Positions 43,000 through 50,146 of a DNA stretch of 64,000 bases are shown in pieces. A program made the position numbers and the translations under genes. Positions within the stretch are counted from its first letter, which is position 1; the number at the start of each line of letters is the position of its first letter. A model generated the notes under the pieces. The model saw only the letters and a list, made by a program, of their open reading frames with translations. It was not told the origin of the DNA and did no database searches. Origin of the DNA: Gilichinskyi gelida (GTDB lineage Bacteria; Acidobacteriota; Thermoanaerobaculia; Gp7-AA8). The DNA lies in the NCBI GenBank assembly GCA_038040385.1, contig JBBPII010000011.1, forward strand, positions 62,001-126,000, read 5' to 3'.

Positions 43000-44769
43000 G
43001 TGTGCGGGATAGCCGGCTACCACGGCGCGGATGCGCCGGCGAGCGGGGAAACTCTTCGCTCGATGATCGAAGCACTCGCGCACCGCGGGCCCGATGGTCG
43101 ATGTGTGTCCCTGCACGGAAACATCGGCCTGGGCTCCGCACGACTGAGCCTGCTCGATCTCAGCAACGGTGAACAGCCCATGCAGGACGGAGACGTAGCA
43201 CTCGTCTTCAACGGCGAGATCTACAACCATGCCGCATTGCGCAGTGAGCTGCAGCAAGAGGGAGTGAGATTCCGTGGACGCTCTGACACGGAGGTGATGC
43301 TGCGAGGCTTCCAGCGATGGGGCCCGTCACTGTTCGACAGGCTCGACGGCATGTACGCTGTCGCGATCCGCGACGGCGAGGCATTGCACCTCGCCCGCGA
43401 CCCGTTTGGGATGAAACCGCTCTTCTATTGGATCTCTCCAGGCGCGGATGCCTTTGTCTTTGCCTCGGAGATCAAGGCCCTGCTCCGGTGTCCCCTTGTG
43501 CCGCGCCGTCTCGATGCTTCCGGGCTCGTCGAGCACTTGGTCTTCGGCCACGCGCTGGGCTCGCGCACACTGATTGGCGAGGTTCGCCAAGTGGCACCGG
43601 GAGCTCACGTGGCCGTTACTCGCCAGGGAGAGCGGCTCGACATCGCAACAACGCGTCCGCCGGCGCCGCGACCGCAGCCCCTACCCACCGGACGGGAACA
43701 GGCCATTGATCGGCTGACCGAGCTGCTGCGTGAGTCGGTCGCGCGACACGTCCATAGCGACTACCCCGTCGCCACCTATCTCTCCGGCGGGCTTGACAGC
43801 AGCGTGGTGGCAGCTCTGCGCCCAGATCATCGCGGCTCTCGCTCCTTCGTGGTGGCGGATGGCAAGGACGTGGCGGACCTGCGATACGCTCGGCGCGTGG
43901 CAACCGCGCTCGACCTCGATCACGTCGCGATCATGATCACGCGCACGCCACCCGTCGATTGGATCGCAGATTCAGTTCTGGCGATGGAAGCTCCGTTCCC
44001 GCCGAGCGTAGCGCTCGTATCCGCGCCACATGTGCGTCGAGCAGGCAAGGCGGTCGTATGCGGCGAGGGCGCCGATGAACTCTTTGCCGGGTATCCCGTG
44101 CATGAACAGCCCGAGACCTATCTGCGCACTCTCGAAGAGCGGCTGCTCAAACTGAAGGCCGCTGGATTGACCGGCGCCACACTGGCCACCACCACTGCCC
44201 AAGTGCGATCCGCGTGCGTCAAAGATCCCGAGGCCCGCTCCCGCGCCGTGTACGAGCTGCTGCTCTACGAGGGGCTGCCCAATAAGCACCTCGCCATCTG
44301 GGATCGTTGTGCGATGCTCGCTTCACTCGAGGTCCGCATGCCGTACCTCGATCGGGGAGTACGGGATTTTGCGCTGTCGCTGCCACGAGAGTGGTTGTCA
44401 CCGCGCAAGGGCCTCATCGCCGCCGTCGCTCGTCGGGTGCTTCCGCCCATGATCGCCGACGAGATCACGGCTCGCGCCAAACACGCTGCTCCAGATGCTC
44501 TCCTGACGACGCGCCACCGCCTCAGGGGCCTCGCCGCTGCGATAATGCCAACGGCTTGGTCTCGCAGGCATCCCCTCCAATGCCTGTCGAGCTCTCCCTA
44601 CGTTCTGGTCATGCTCGACCTATTCCTCCTGGCTTTTGTCGTAGGCGACGGCCGGCTTCCCGCCGGGTTGAGCATCCAGACGATGTACGAGCATCATGAG
44701 CGGGAGCTGAGAACGGCGCATCAGATTGCATGCGAGGCGCTCTTCGGGGCGGACGATCCGGAATCTTGA
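43000..44769 (+). CDS. Asparagine synthase-like glutamine amidotransferase
   Basis: 589 residues. GTG 43000 is chosen because the next codon is the required N-terminal nucleophile: (M)CGIAGYHG. Glutaminase domain: ALAHRGPDG, LVFNGEIYNH, GRSDTEVMLRGF, ARDPFGMKPLFYW. Synthetase domain: PP-loop YLSGGLDSS (about 262), GEGADELFAGYP, ASLEVRMPYLDRGVRDFA. Both active sites are complete, so it can form an amide from Gln or ammonia with ATP. Homologues also close lactams in lasso peptides and amidate peptides. It has no good Shine-Dalgarno sequence. Divergent from the precursor, it is probably part of the cluster. Confidence 0.9.
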   Translation: MCGIAGYHGADAPASGETLRSMIEALAHRGPDGRCVSLHGNIGLGSARLSLLDLSNGEQPMQDGDVALVFNGEIYNHAALRSELQQEGVRFRGRSDTEVMLRGFQRWGPSLFDRLDGMYAVAIRDGEALHLARDPFGMKPLFYWISPGADAFVFASEIKALLRCPLVPRRLDASGLVEHLVFGHALGSRTLIGEVRQVAPGAHVAVTRQGERLDIATTRPPAPRPQPLPTGREQAIDRLTELLRESVARHVHSDYPVATYLSGGLDSSVVAALRPDHRGSRSFVVADGKDVADLRYARRVATALDLDHVAIMITRTPPVDWIADSVLAMEAPFPPSVALVSAPHVRRAGKAVVCGEGADELFAGYPVHEQPETYLRTLEERLLKLKAAGLTGATLATTTAQVRSACVKDPEARSRAVYELLLYEGLPNKHLAIWDRCAMLASLEVRMPYLDRGVRDFALSLPREWLSPRKGLIAAVARRVLPPMIADEITARAKHAAPDALLTTRHRLRGLAAAIMPTAWSRRHPLQCLSSSPYVLVMLDLFLLAFVVGDGRLPAGLSIQTMYEHHERELRTAHQIACEALFGADDPES

Positions 44770-45090
44770 CATGAGGTTGTAGGTTCGCCGATTGGATGAC
44801 GACTAGCTGACAAACAGCTGAGAACGGGCTGGTGGCTTTCGTAGAGCGGTTGCAGAACCGTCGAGTGAGCAGTGTTCTTGAACGGGTCTCCACAAATCGT
44901 CCTCGAAAGCAGCCTGGCGCACGGGCGGTTCCGAGACTCAGAGGTGCATGAGAGGGAACAGCAACGACTCAACGGGGTATCTGTTGGGGTACCTGTGACT
45001 ACAACGGCACGTGAGCGACTGTTGCAGAACTACTTCACCGCGCCCTTCGATGGTCCTCGGTCAGCCTCATCTGTGCGAAAGCCGCCGAAA
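44770..45090. other. Region without a supported gene
   Basis: About 320 bp after the amidotransferase. A plus-strand frame from 44872 has protein-like patches (QNYFTAPFDGPR) but runs straight into the repeated element, so it is at best a fragment. Nothing else is supported. Confidence 0.35.
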
Positions 45091-45130
45091 CGAGCAGAGC
45101 GGTTCGAAAATCGTCTCGGATGCCCCGCCA
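45091..45130. repeat. 52-bp element, copy 2 (partial)
   Basis: Starts in the right palindrome arm (CGAGCAGAGCGGTTCGAAAA) and continues to GATGCCCCGCCA; identical to copy 1 over 40 bp. Together with copy 3 it brackets the intact glycine-rich lipoprotein and a truncated gene as a 1.6-kb direct-repeat-flanked segment. Confidence 0.8.
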
Positions 45131-45530
45131 GACTCAACAGTACGTCGCTCATCTTCGGGACGCGCGTTCGAATCGGAGCGACGTGCTTCAGTGCAGATGT
45201 CAGCGATTCCTGGAGCCGATAACGCGGAGGCGTGAGACTCTTCCCGAAAGCGGCGATCGTTTCGTCGTCGACGACGAAGTAGCGGCGCGCGTCTTCGAGC
45301 TTCCGGACGTCGAAGTTTAGATTAGCGCTCGCGGCGTTCTCCTTGGTGATCCCGAGAAGGGTAAAGCTGACGATGCGCGCAGGACTGGCCACGCGCGTCT
45401 CGTGCTCGTGAGGCGCCGGAGGATAGCGGCGCACCATCAGCTGGTCGGTCCCCCAGGGCGCTCAACGCTCACGAAGGGCTGGACGTGATGGCCGTTATCG
45501 ACAACGACCATTTCCTGAAGGTGGAGCGCG
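45128..45530 (-). pseudogene. Truncated gene of unknown family cut by the lipoprotein unit
   Basis: Read leftward from 45530, one frame gives MVVVDNGHHVQPFVSVERP and, after a one-base shift near 45460, WGTDQLMVRRYPPAPHEHET, then ASANLNFDVRKLEDARRYFV and PIRTRVPKMSDVLLS before entering the 52-bp element. Neither end is natural: the 5' end meets the conserved leader of the lipoprotein unit and the 3' end meets the element. An ATG at 45437 could still start a 135-aa frame. Family not recognised. Confidence 0.5.
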
Positions 45531-45533
45531 TGT

Positions 45534-45568
45534 CATAATGCAATTCTTCCGGAAAGAGAGGCATTATG
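45534..45568 (+). promoter_or_regulatory. Inverted repeat pairing with the start codon, copy B
   Basis: CATAATGC (45534-45541) and GCATTATG (45561-45568, including the ATG) are perfect inverses around a 19-nt loop containing GGAAAGAGAG. Loop length differs by three bases from copy A while both stem arms are unchanged. Confidence 0.65.
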
Positions 45569-46588
45569 TGGCGTCTTGGAATCATCTTTCTTTTTTCGAT
45601 ATCGTTCCTCTTCGCTTGTCGAACCGTATCCATTCAGAATCCGGATGCGCACCAGGCTACCGATCCTGCCAGACGGCAAAGAGATCTTGCCCTTGTGGAG
45701 CCGCCGCCTGACGCTCCCAACGCCGTCTGCGGCCAGCCCTCGGCTGACGAAGAAAGAGCCCGAGCGGCGCGCGGCTTTGATGTGTTCAAGAATCCCATCG
45801 ATGCCTCCGAAAACTGTCAGTGGGTTCCTCCGCCCGGTGTGACCTCGGTATTCGTGCGCGGTGTCGGCGGCGGAGGAGGAGGCGCCGGCTCTGGCGGTGC
45901 GCGAAATGACCGCGAAGACAGGGACATCAACGACAACGCCGGCGGTGGCGGAGGAGGCGCTGGTGCGCCGATTGACGCGAGGTTGGTCGATGTTCAACTT
46001 GGCGTGCACATCGCAATTGTTGTCGGACGGCATGGCGATGGCGGTAGCGGCGGGCGGGGTGGCGGAAGTGACGAGGCGGGTACGGACGGGCGGCCTGGCG
46101 GCAACTCGCAATTTGGCGCGCTTGTCTATCCGGGCGGCAACGGAGGCCAAGGCGGAGGCGGAGCACGCGCGCTGAGAGCCCGAGATGGCCCCGGTGGTAT
46201 CGGATCGACGACCGGCTTGCCGACTGCCAATGGCGGAACTGGGGGGGTTCCGGATCACAATGGAGTCGACGGTCAGCCAAGTTCCCAAAAGCCTGGTGGC
46301 GTCGGCGGCATTGTCAATGTCAACTGTGACAATGGAAGCGATGGCGGTGGTGGCGGTGGTGGCGGCGCATCACTTGAGCCTGGCGGTGCCGGAGGCCACG
46401 GTGGTAAGCACAGCAATGCCACAGCCGCTGTTTGTAGTAACGGGCAGCCAGCGATTCCGAGCAAGGGTAGTCCGGGACAACGGGGTAGTGGCGGCGGCGG
46501 TGCGGGTGCGCCCGGTGAGGCAAATGAGGGAGGACTCAACGGTGGACAGGGCGGAAACGGCGAAATCCTGATCGTCTGGCATCCTTGA
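45566..46588 (+). CDS. Glycine-rich lipoprotein, copy B (intact)
   Basis: 340 residues. Lipoprotein signal MWRLGIIFLFSISFLFAC with lipobox LFAC (Cys18). Residues 20-100 include NAVCGQPSADEE and FDVFKNPIDASENCQWVPPP. Then PGVTSVFVRGVGGGGGG opens a ~230-residue glycine-rich region ending GGQGGNGEILIVWHP. This opening (P.GVTSV.VR..GGGGGG) and terminal hydrophobic strand are typical of surface glycine-rich domains; phage receptor-binding adhesins show such repeats packing as polyglycine-II helices. It is probably a surface adhesin or structural lipoprotein. Likely start-codon hairpin upstream; decayed paralogue at 34277. Confidence 0.8.
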   Translation: MWRLGIIFLFSISFLFACRTVSIQNPDAHQATDPARRQRDLALVEPPPDAPNAVCGQPSADEERARAARGFDVFKNPIDASENCQWVPPPGVTSVFVRGVGGGGGGAGSGGARNDREDRDINDNAGGGGGGAGAPIDARLVDVQLGVHIAIVVGRHGDGGSGGRGGGSDEAGTDGRPGGNSQFGALVYPGGNGGQGGGGARALRARDGPGGIGSTTGLPTANGGTGGVPDHNGVDGQPSSQKPGGVGGIVNVNCDNGSDGGGGGGGGASLEPGGAGGHGGKHSNATAAVCSNGQPAIPSKGSPGQRGSGGGGAGAPGEANEGGLNGGQGGNGEILIVWHP

Positions 46589-46684
46589 CTCCGCCGAGGC
46601 TCATTTTCAGCACGCGATTGATCACCGCGATGTCCGCCTCTGTTCTTGGGAAAACGTAGAGCCTGTCTCGCGCATGAGGCGCTC

Positions 46685-46736
46685 ATGCTGCTCGGGCGAG
46701 CAGAGCGGTTCGAAATTCGTCTCGGATGCCCCGCCA
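46685..46736. repeat. 52-bp element, copy 3
   Basis: Full length, with palindrome CTGCTCG-GG-CGAGCAG and GGTTCGAAATTCGTCTCGGA then TGCCCCGCCA. It ends 20 bp before the Dyp peroxidase stop. The preceding 46589-46684 is alignable with the stretch after copy A, so the duplicated unit includes gene plus element. Confidence 0.85.
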
Positions 46737-46755
46737 GCCAGCTGCCGCTTGACGC

Positions 46756-48036
46756 CTAGGTTGAGAGCTTTTGCAGTCCGGAAATGCTGGGAAGGTAACA
46801 GTAGGCGCCGCCGCGCGTAGTCGTGAAGCGGCCGAAGTCTTCGAGCGTGCTCTTTTTCTCTTTCCAATACAGTTGGAAACGGGGCGGACTCGCGTCATCA
46901 ATCGCCCCGAGGAGTGGATCGCGCGACAGGCCGGTGACCCCGCTGCCGTTCACCCATTGGGTCATGATGAACTCGTACTGCATCTCGAGCGATGAGCAGA
47001 TGAAGTGGCCGGTCAAGCCACGTTCGATGCCGTCCTTCGGAACGTAGGGAGGGCCGTACGGAGCGGCGCGGCGGAGGAGGCGGTGCTGCTGATTGTCCTC
47101 GTTGCGGCGCTGCGACCTGCGGATGTGAGAGGCGATCGGGCAACTGCGCGCCGGCTTGTCCTTGCTGTAATCGAAGTTGTTCAACGGAACGCTGGGGTCC
47201 GGTGTCTCGGGTGACAGAACGAGGGGAGTGCCATCGGCCCATCGGCCGCAGAACTTGGCCTGGACGGCTTCTGGCGTCAGGTCGTACAGCGCAGCCGCCG
47301 CGTTCAGGTACTCATAGAACGCATCGACATCCTGCTTCAGGATGCGGAACGCGCTGTAGGTGCCGTTGGCAGGATCGAACGACGGACCGGCCCGGAAAAC
47401 GCTGTTCTCGGCGTTGTATCCGAGGACGAACTCGCCCGTGCTGACGACCGGCTGGTCGTCTTGAATCTTTCGCGGAGGAGCGCCGGCGATGTTCGGCTGG
47501 GAGATGGAATCGTGATAGCCGAAGTGGATGCGGCTGTCGCCGAGGACGTCGTCGGAATCCTGATAACCCAACTGCTGCACTCCGGCGGACGTCATCATCG
47601 AGGCGATGGTGTCCGTGCCCTGATCGCGGGCGCCTGCGTCGAGAGCGAACAGCGACAGGATGATGTGCACCTGGCTCGTGCCGAGGCCGAGGATCCAGTT
47701 GCCGGGGGCGCTCGTGCCGTGGTCGCCGAGGTCTCGGTTGGCGTTTACGTAGGTCGTTCCGCGAGCGACGGCTCCCTCGACGAACTCGATGGACAAGCCG
47801 GAGTTGGCCACGTCGATCCCGAGGGCGGAAAGCCCGTCCCTGGTGAACGCGATGTTGCAGCACGTCGCCGGCTTGACGCTCCACGGCCTGGCCGTCGTGA
47901 TCATCGGCGTCACGGCAACGACGAACTTCTTGCCGGCGCTCGCGTTCGGAATGTTGATCATGAAGTGCCGGGCTCGTGGATGCGTGTAGCCGCGCACCAC
48001 GAACCCCTGAATCTGATCGAGCGGTAGATCCGGCAT
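46756..48036 (-). CDS. Dyp-type peroxidase
   Basis: 426 residues. Dye-decolorising peroxidases use heme and hydrogen peroxide. FGYHDSISQP (about 173) is the equivalent of GFxDG with the distal aspartate; CPIASHIRRSQRR (His about 304) supplies the proximal heme ligand in the family context CPxxAHIRRxNPR; QYEFIMTQWVN and RGGAYCYLPS near the end fit. There is no signal peptide. Upstream in the same direction is an unknown 131-aa gene, likely a partner. Long members of this class are often found with small unknown partners. Confidence 0.88.
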   Translation of the reverse strand: MPDLPLDQIQGFVVRGYTHPRARHFMINIPNASAGKKFVVAVTPMITTARPWSVKPATCCNIAFTRDGLSALGIDVANSGLSIEFVEGAVARGTTYVNANRDLGDHGTSAPGNWILGLGTSQVHIILSLFALDAGARDQGTDTIASMMTSAGVQQLGYQDSDDVLGDSRIHFGYHDSISQPNIAGAPPRKIQDDQPVVSTGEFVLGYNAENSVFRAGPSFDPANGTYSAFRILKQDVDAFYEYLNAAAALYDLTPEAVQAKFCGRWADGTPLVLSPETPDPSVPLNNFDYSKDKPARSCPIASHIRRSQRRNEDNQQHRLLRRAAPYGPPYVPKDGIERGLTGHFICSSLEMQYEFIMTQWVNGSGVTGLSRDPLLGAIDDASPPRFQLYWKEKKSTLEDFGRFTTTRGGAYCYLPSISGLQKLST

Positions 48037-48043
48037 CGGCGCC

Positions 48044-48439
48044 TCAGCAGTTCTGAATGTCGTTGACCGACATCGACGGATAGGCCGAGAAGAACACGGG
48101 GAGGGGGTTGATGTTGTTCTTCCTCACCCAATCGTGAAACGCCTTGCGATTATCGACGACCGGGACGGGCGGTCCGTCCTCGACCATCGGGAGGAGCAGG
48201 TCGAAGCCCTCGTGATTGGACTCGATGAACTTGTCGAGGTAGACGTCGAAATCGCCGTCGTAGACCGTGGTCAGAAGGATGGTCCTCTCCAAACCCTTGT
48301 CGGCGAGCGAAATGGTCCAGGCGAAGTGCAGGATGTCGGGAAACTTGGCTTTGTTCTGAACGAGCGAAACCGGCTTCTCGCCCTTCTTGAGCTTGATGAG
48401 GAGACTGAGCGGATTTTGGACCGGTGTTGCAGCGGACAT
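48044..48439 (-). CDS. Unknown protein next to Dyp peroxidase, 131 aa
   Basis: Begins MSAATPVQNPLSLLIKLKKG and contains FAWTISLADKGLERTILLTTVYDGDFDVYL, suggesting a ferredoxin-like alpha/beta fold (the phrase VYDGDFDVYLDKF recalls Dyp-partner proteins). No signal or metal motif. GAGGAA lies ahead of ATG 48439; it ends seven bases before the peroxidase start, so the two form an operon. Function unknown; a peroxidase partner is the best guess. Confidence 0.75.
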   Translation of the reverse strand: MSAATPVQNPLSLLIKLKKGEKPVSLVQNKAKFPDILHFAWTISLADKGLERTILLTTVYDGDFDVYLDKFIESNHEGFDLLLPMVEDGPPVPVVDNRKAFHDWVRKNNINPLPVFFSAYPSMSVNDIQNC

Positions 48440-48575
48440 GGCGGGTTCCTCTCTCGGTTTTGCCGCTGCTCCCACCACACACCCGTCACGACCGCGCACG
48501 ATGCGCAAAGAGTCATGCAGTGTGTCGTTCGCGGAAGCCGAGGCTATCTCAGGAGGGTCGCCAAGGATGAAAACC

Positions 48576-50090
48576 CTACCCACTACCCCCCACCCGGCCC
48601 CCGAAACCTCCGCCCCGCCCCCCACCCGCCTTCATGCTGCCCCCGATGGCGATGGCGTTGATGGCCGGCGACCAACGGCCGAGCGACCAATGGGCCACGC
48701 CGGGAGTCATCCATTCACCTTCGCCGCGGCGACGGTTGCGCAGGTTGAGATAGACCGGGATTCCGTACGCCAGGTAGAGGCAGATCGTGCTGATCGAGGT
48801 CACCACGAACCAGGCGGCAGCGTAGAAGCAGATCACCACGCTCAGCGCCGCGGTCACCACCGTGGCGATCATCGGCGTGCGATGCCGTCCGCTCACGCGG
48901 CGGAGCCACCGCGATCCCGGAATCCCATCGTCGCGAGCGAACGCGTACCACATGCGGGCCATCGACGTCACCGACGCGACGCCGCACAGCCACATCGCGA
49001 CGCCGATCACGATCGCCAGAAGGTTGGCCAAGGCAACCGGAAGGTTCGCGTCGATGATGTGCAGCACCGGATACGGATCGCGCGCCGTGGCGGCGACGTC
49101 GCCATTCGGGATGCACCATGTGAGGACCAGCAGCATCACGTAGCCGGCCACGGCCGAGACCGCGACCGACAGGACGATCCCCCACGCGCTGTTCCGCCGT
49201 GCCATGACCGTTTCCTCGGCGAGATGGGCCGAGGCGTCATAGCCGGTGTAGGTCCACTGCGCCTGCAGGAGGGCGAGCACGAACAAGAGCAGCGGAGGGG
49301 CGGCGGAATACAGCGCGCCGAGCGGCGGGATCAGACGGAAGAGGGGCGACGGCACGGTCAGATCGCCGATGACCAGCGCCGGTTGCGACGGCAGAGCATC
49401 GGGGACCGGAGCAAACGAGAAGAGGAAAGCCAGCGTGTTGTGGTGGCTTCCCAACATCGGCAGCAGGATGGCGATGAGCAAGACTCCGCCGATGTGCCAC
49501 CACACGCTGACGTCGGAAAGCCTCGCCGTCAGCCGGATGCCCCAGACATTGATCAGCACCTGCGGGATCAAGATCACCACCATGATGCAAAGCTGGAAGT
49601 ACCAGTTGGTGGCGGAGCCGAACAGCGGCACCTGCGCATCCGGCGGTAATCCGAGCAGGCGGGTGATCGCCCCAATGATGTAAATCGCGGCGGCGATGTT
49701 GATCCCGGCGGTGATCGCCACCTGCCCGATCATGTTCAGCCATGCCGTGGTCCAGGCCCACGTCCGGCCGCCGAGATGGAAGGCCCAGAAATAGAGGCCG
49801 CCGGCGGTGGGATAGGCGGACGCGATCTCCGCCATCGACATCGCCACCATGAGGGTCATGATGCTCACCAGCGGCCATCCGACGGAGTTGACGAGCGGGC
49901 CGGCGAACTTGAGGCCGTAGCCGTACAGCAGGACCGCTCCGGTAAGGATGGAGATGATCGAGAAGGAGACGGCGAAATTGGAGAAGCCGCCCATCTCGCG
50001 GAACAACTGCTGCGCGTAGCCGAGCCGTTCGAGATCCCGCGCGTCGTCGCGCACTTGGTCTTCTCGGGAGCCTCGATTCGGCAAGCGCAT
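48576..50090 (-). CDS. APC-superfamily amino acid permease with abnormal C-terminus
   Basis: 504 residues, of the BAT1/GabP-like branch. MGGFSNFAVSFSIISILTG and AMSMAEIASAYPTAGGLYFW are the family's consensus helix-1/helix-2 signatures; LAEETVMARRNSAWGIV is the intracellular loop. About ten or eleven hydrophobic segments follow. After SLGRWSPAINAIAIGGSMK the expected last helix is replaced by AGGGRGGGFGGRVGGSG encoded by a very C/G-rich run (48576-48625). The gene may be truncated by a frameshift in this run. Substrate probably an amino acid or amine. Confidence 0.85.
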   Translation of the reverse strand: MRLPNRGSREDQVRDDARDLERLGYAQQLFREMGGFSNFAVSFSIISILTGAVLLYGYGLKFAGPLVNSVGWPLVSIMTLMVAMSMAEIASAYPTAGGLYFWAFHLGGRTWAWTTAWLNMIGQVAITAGINIAAAIYIIGAITRLLGLPPDAQVPLFGSATNWYFQLCIMVVILIPQVLINVWGIRLTARLSDVSVWWHIGGVLLIAILLPMLGSHHNTLAFLFSFAPVPDALPSQPALVIGDLTVPSPLFRLIPPLGALYSAAPPLLLFVLALLQAQWTYTGYDASAHLAEETVMARRNSAWGIVLSVAVSAVAGYVMLLVLTWCIPNGDVAATARDPYPVLHIIDANLPVALANLLAIVIGVAMWLCGVASVTSMARMWYAFARDDGIPGSRWLRRVSGRHRTPMIATVVTAALSVVICFYAAAWFVVTSISTICLYLAYGIPVYLNLRNRRRGEGEWMTPGVAHWSLGRWSPAINAIAIGGSMKAGGGRGGGFGGRVGGSG

Positions 50091-50146
50091 CTATCCCATC
50101 ACGAATCTCCCGCGGGCCCAACGTACAATTCTCGCGTCACGCCCAC

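Noticed and set aside
42600..44769. Lasso-peptide cluster
   Set aside because: An Asn-synthase-like enzyme and a small precursor are present, but there is no B-type transglutaminase-like leader protease, and the precursor lacks a lasso core; the MNIO gene fits the cysteine-rich core much better.
45566..46588. PE_PGRS or collagen-like protein
   Set aside because: The glycine-rich tract lacks the PE domain and the Gly-X-Y period; the lipobox and the GVTSVFVRG opening fit surface glycine-rich domains instead.
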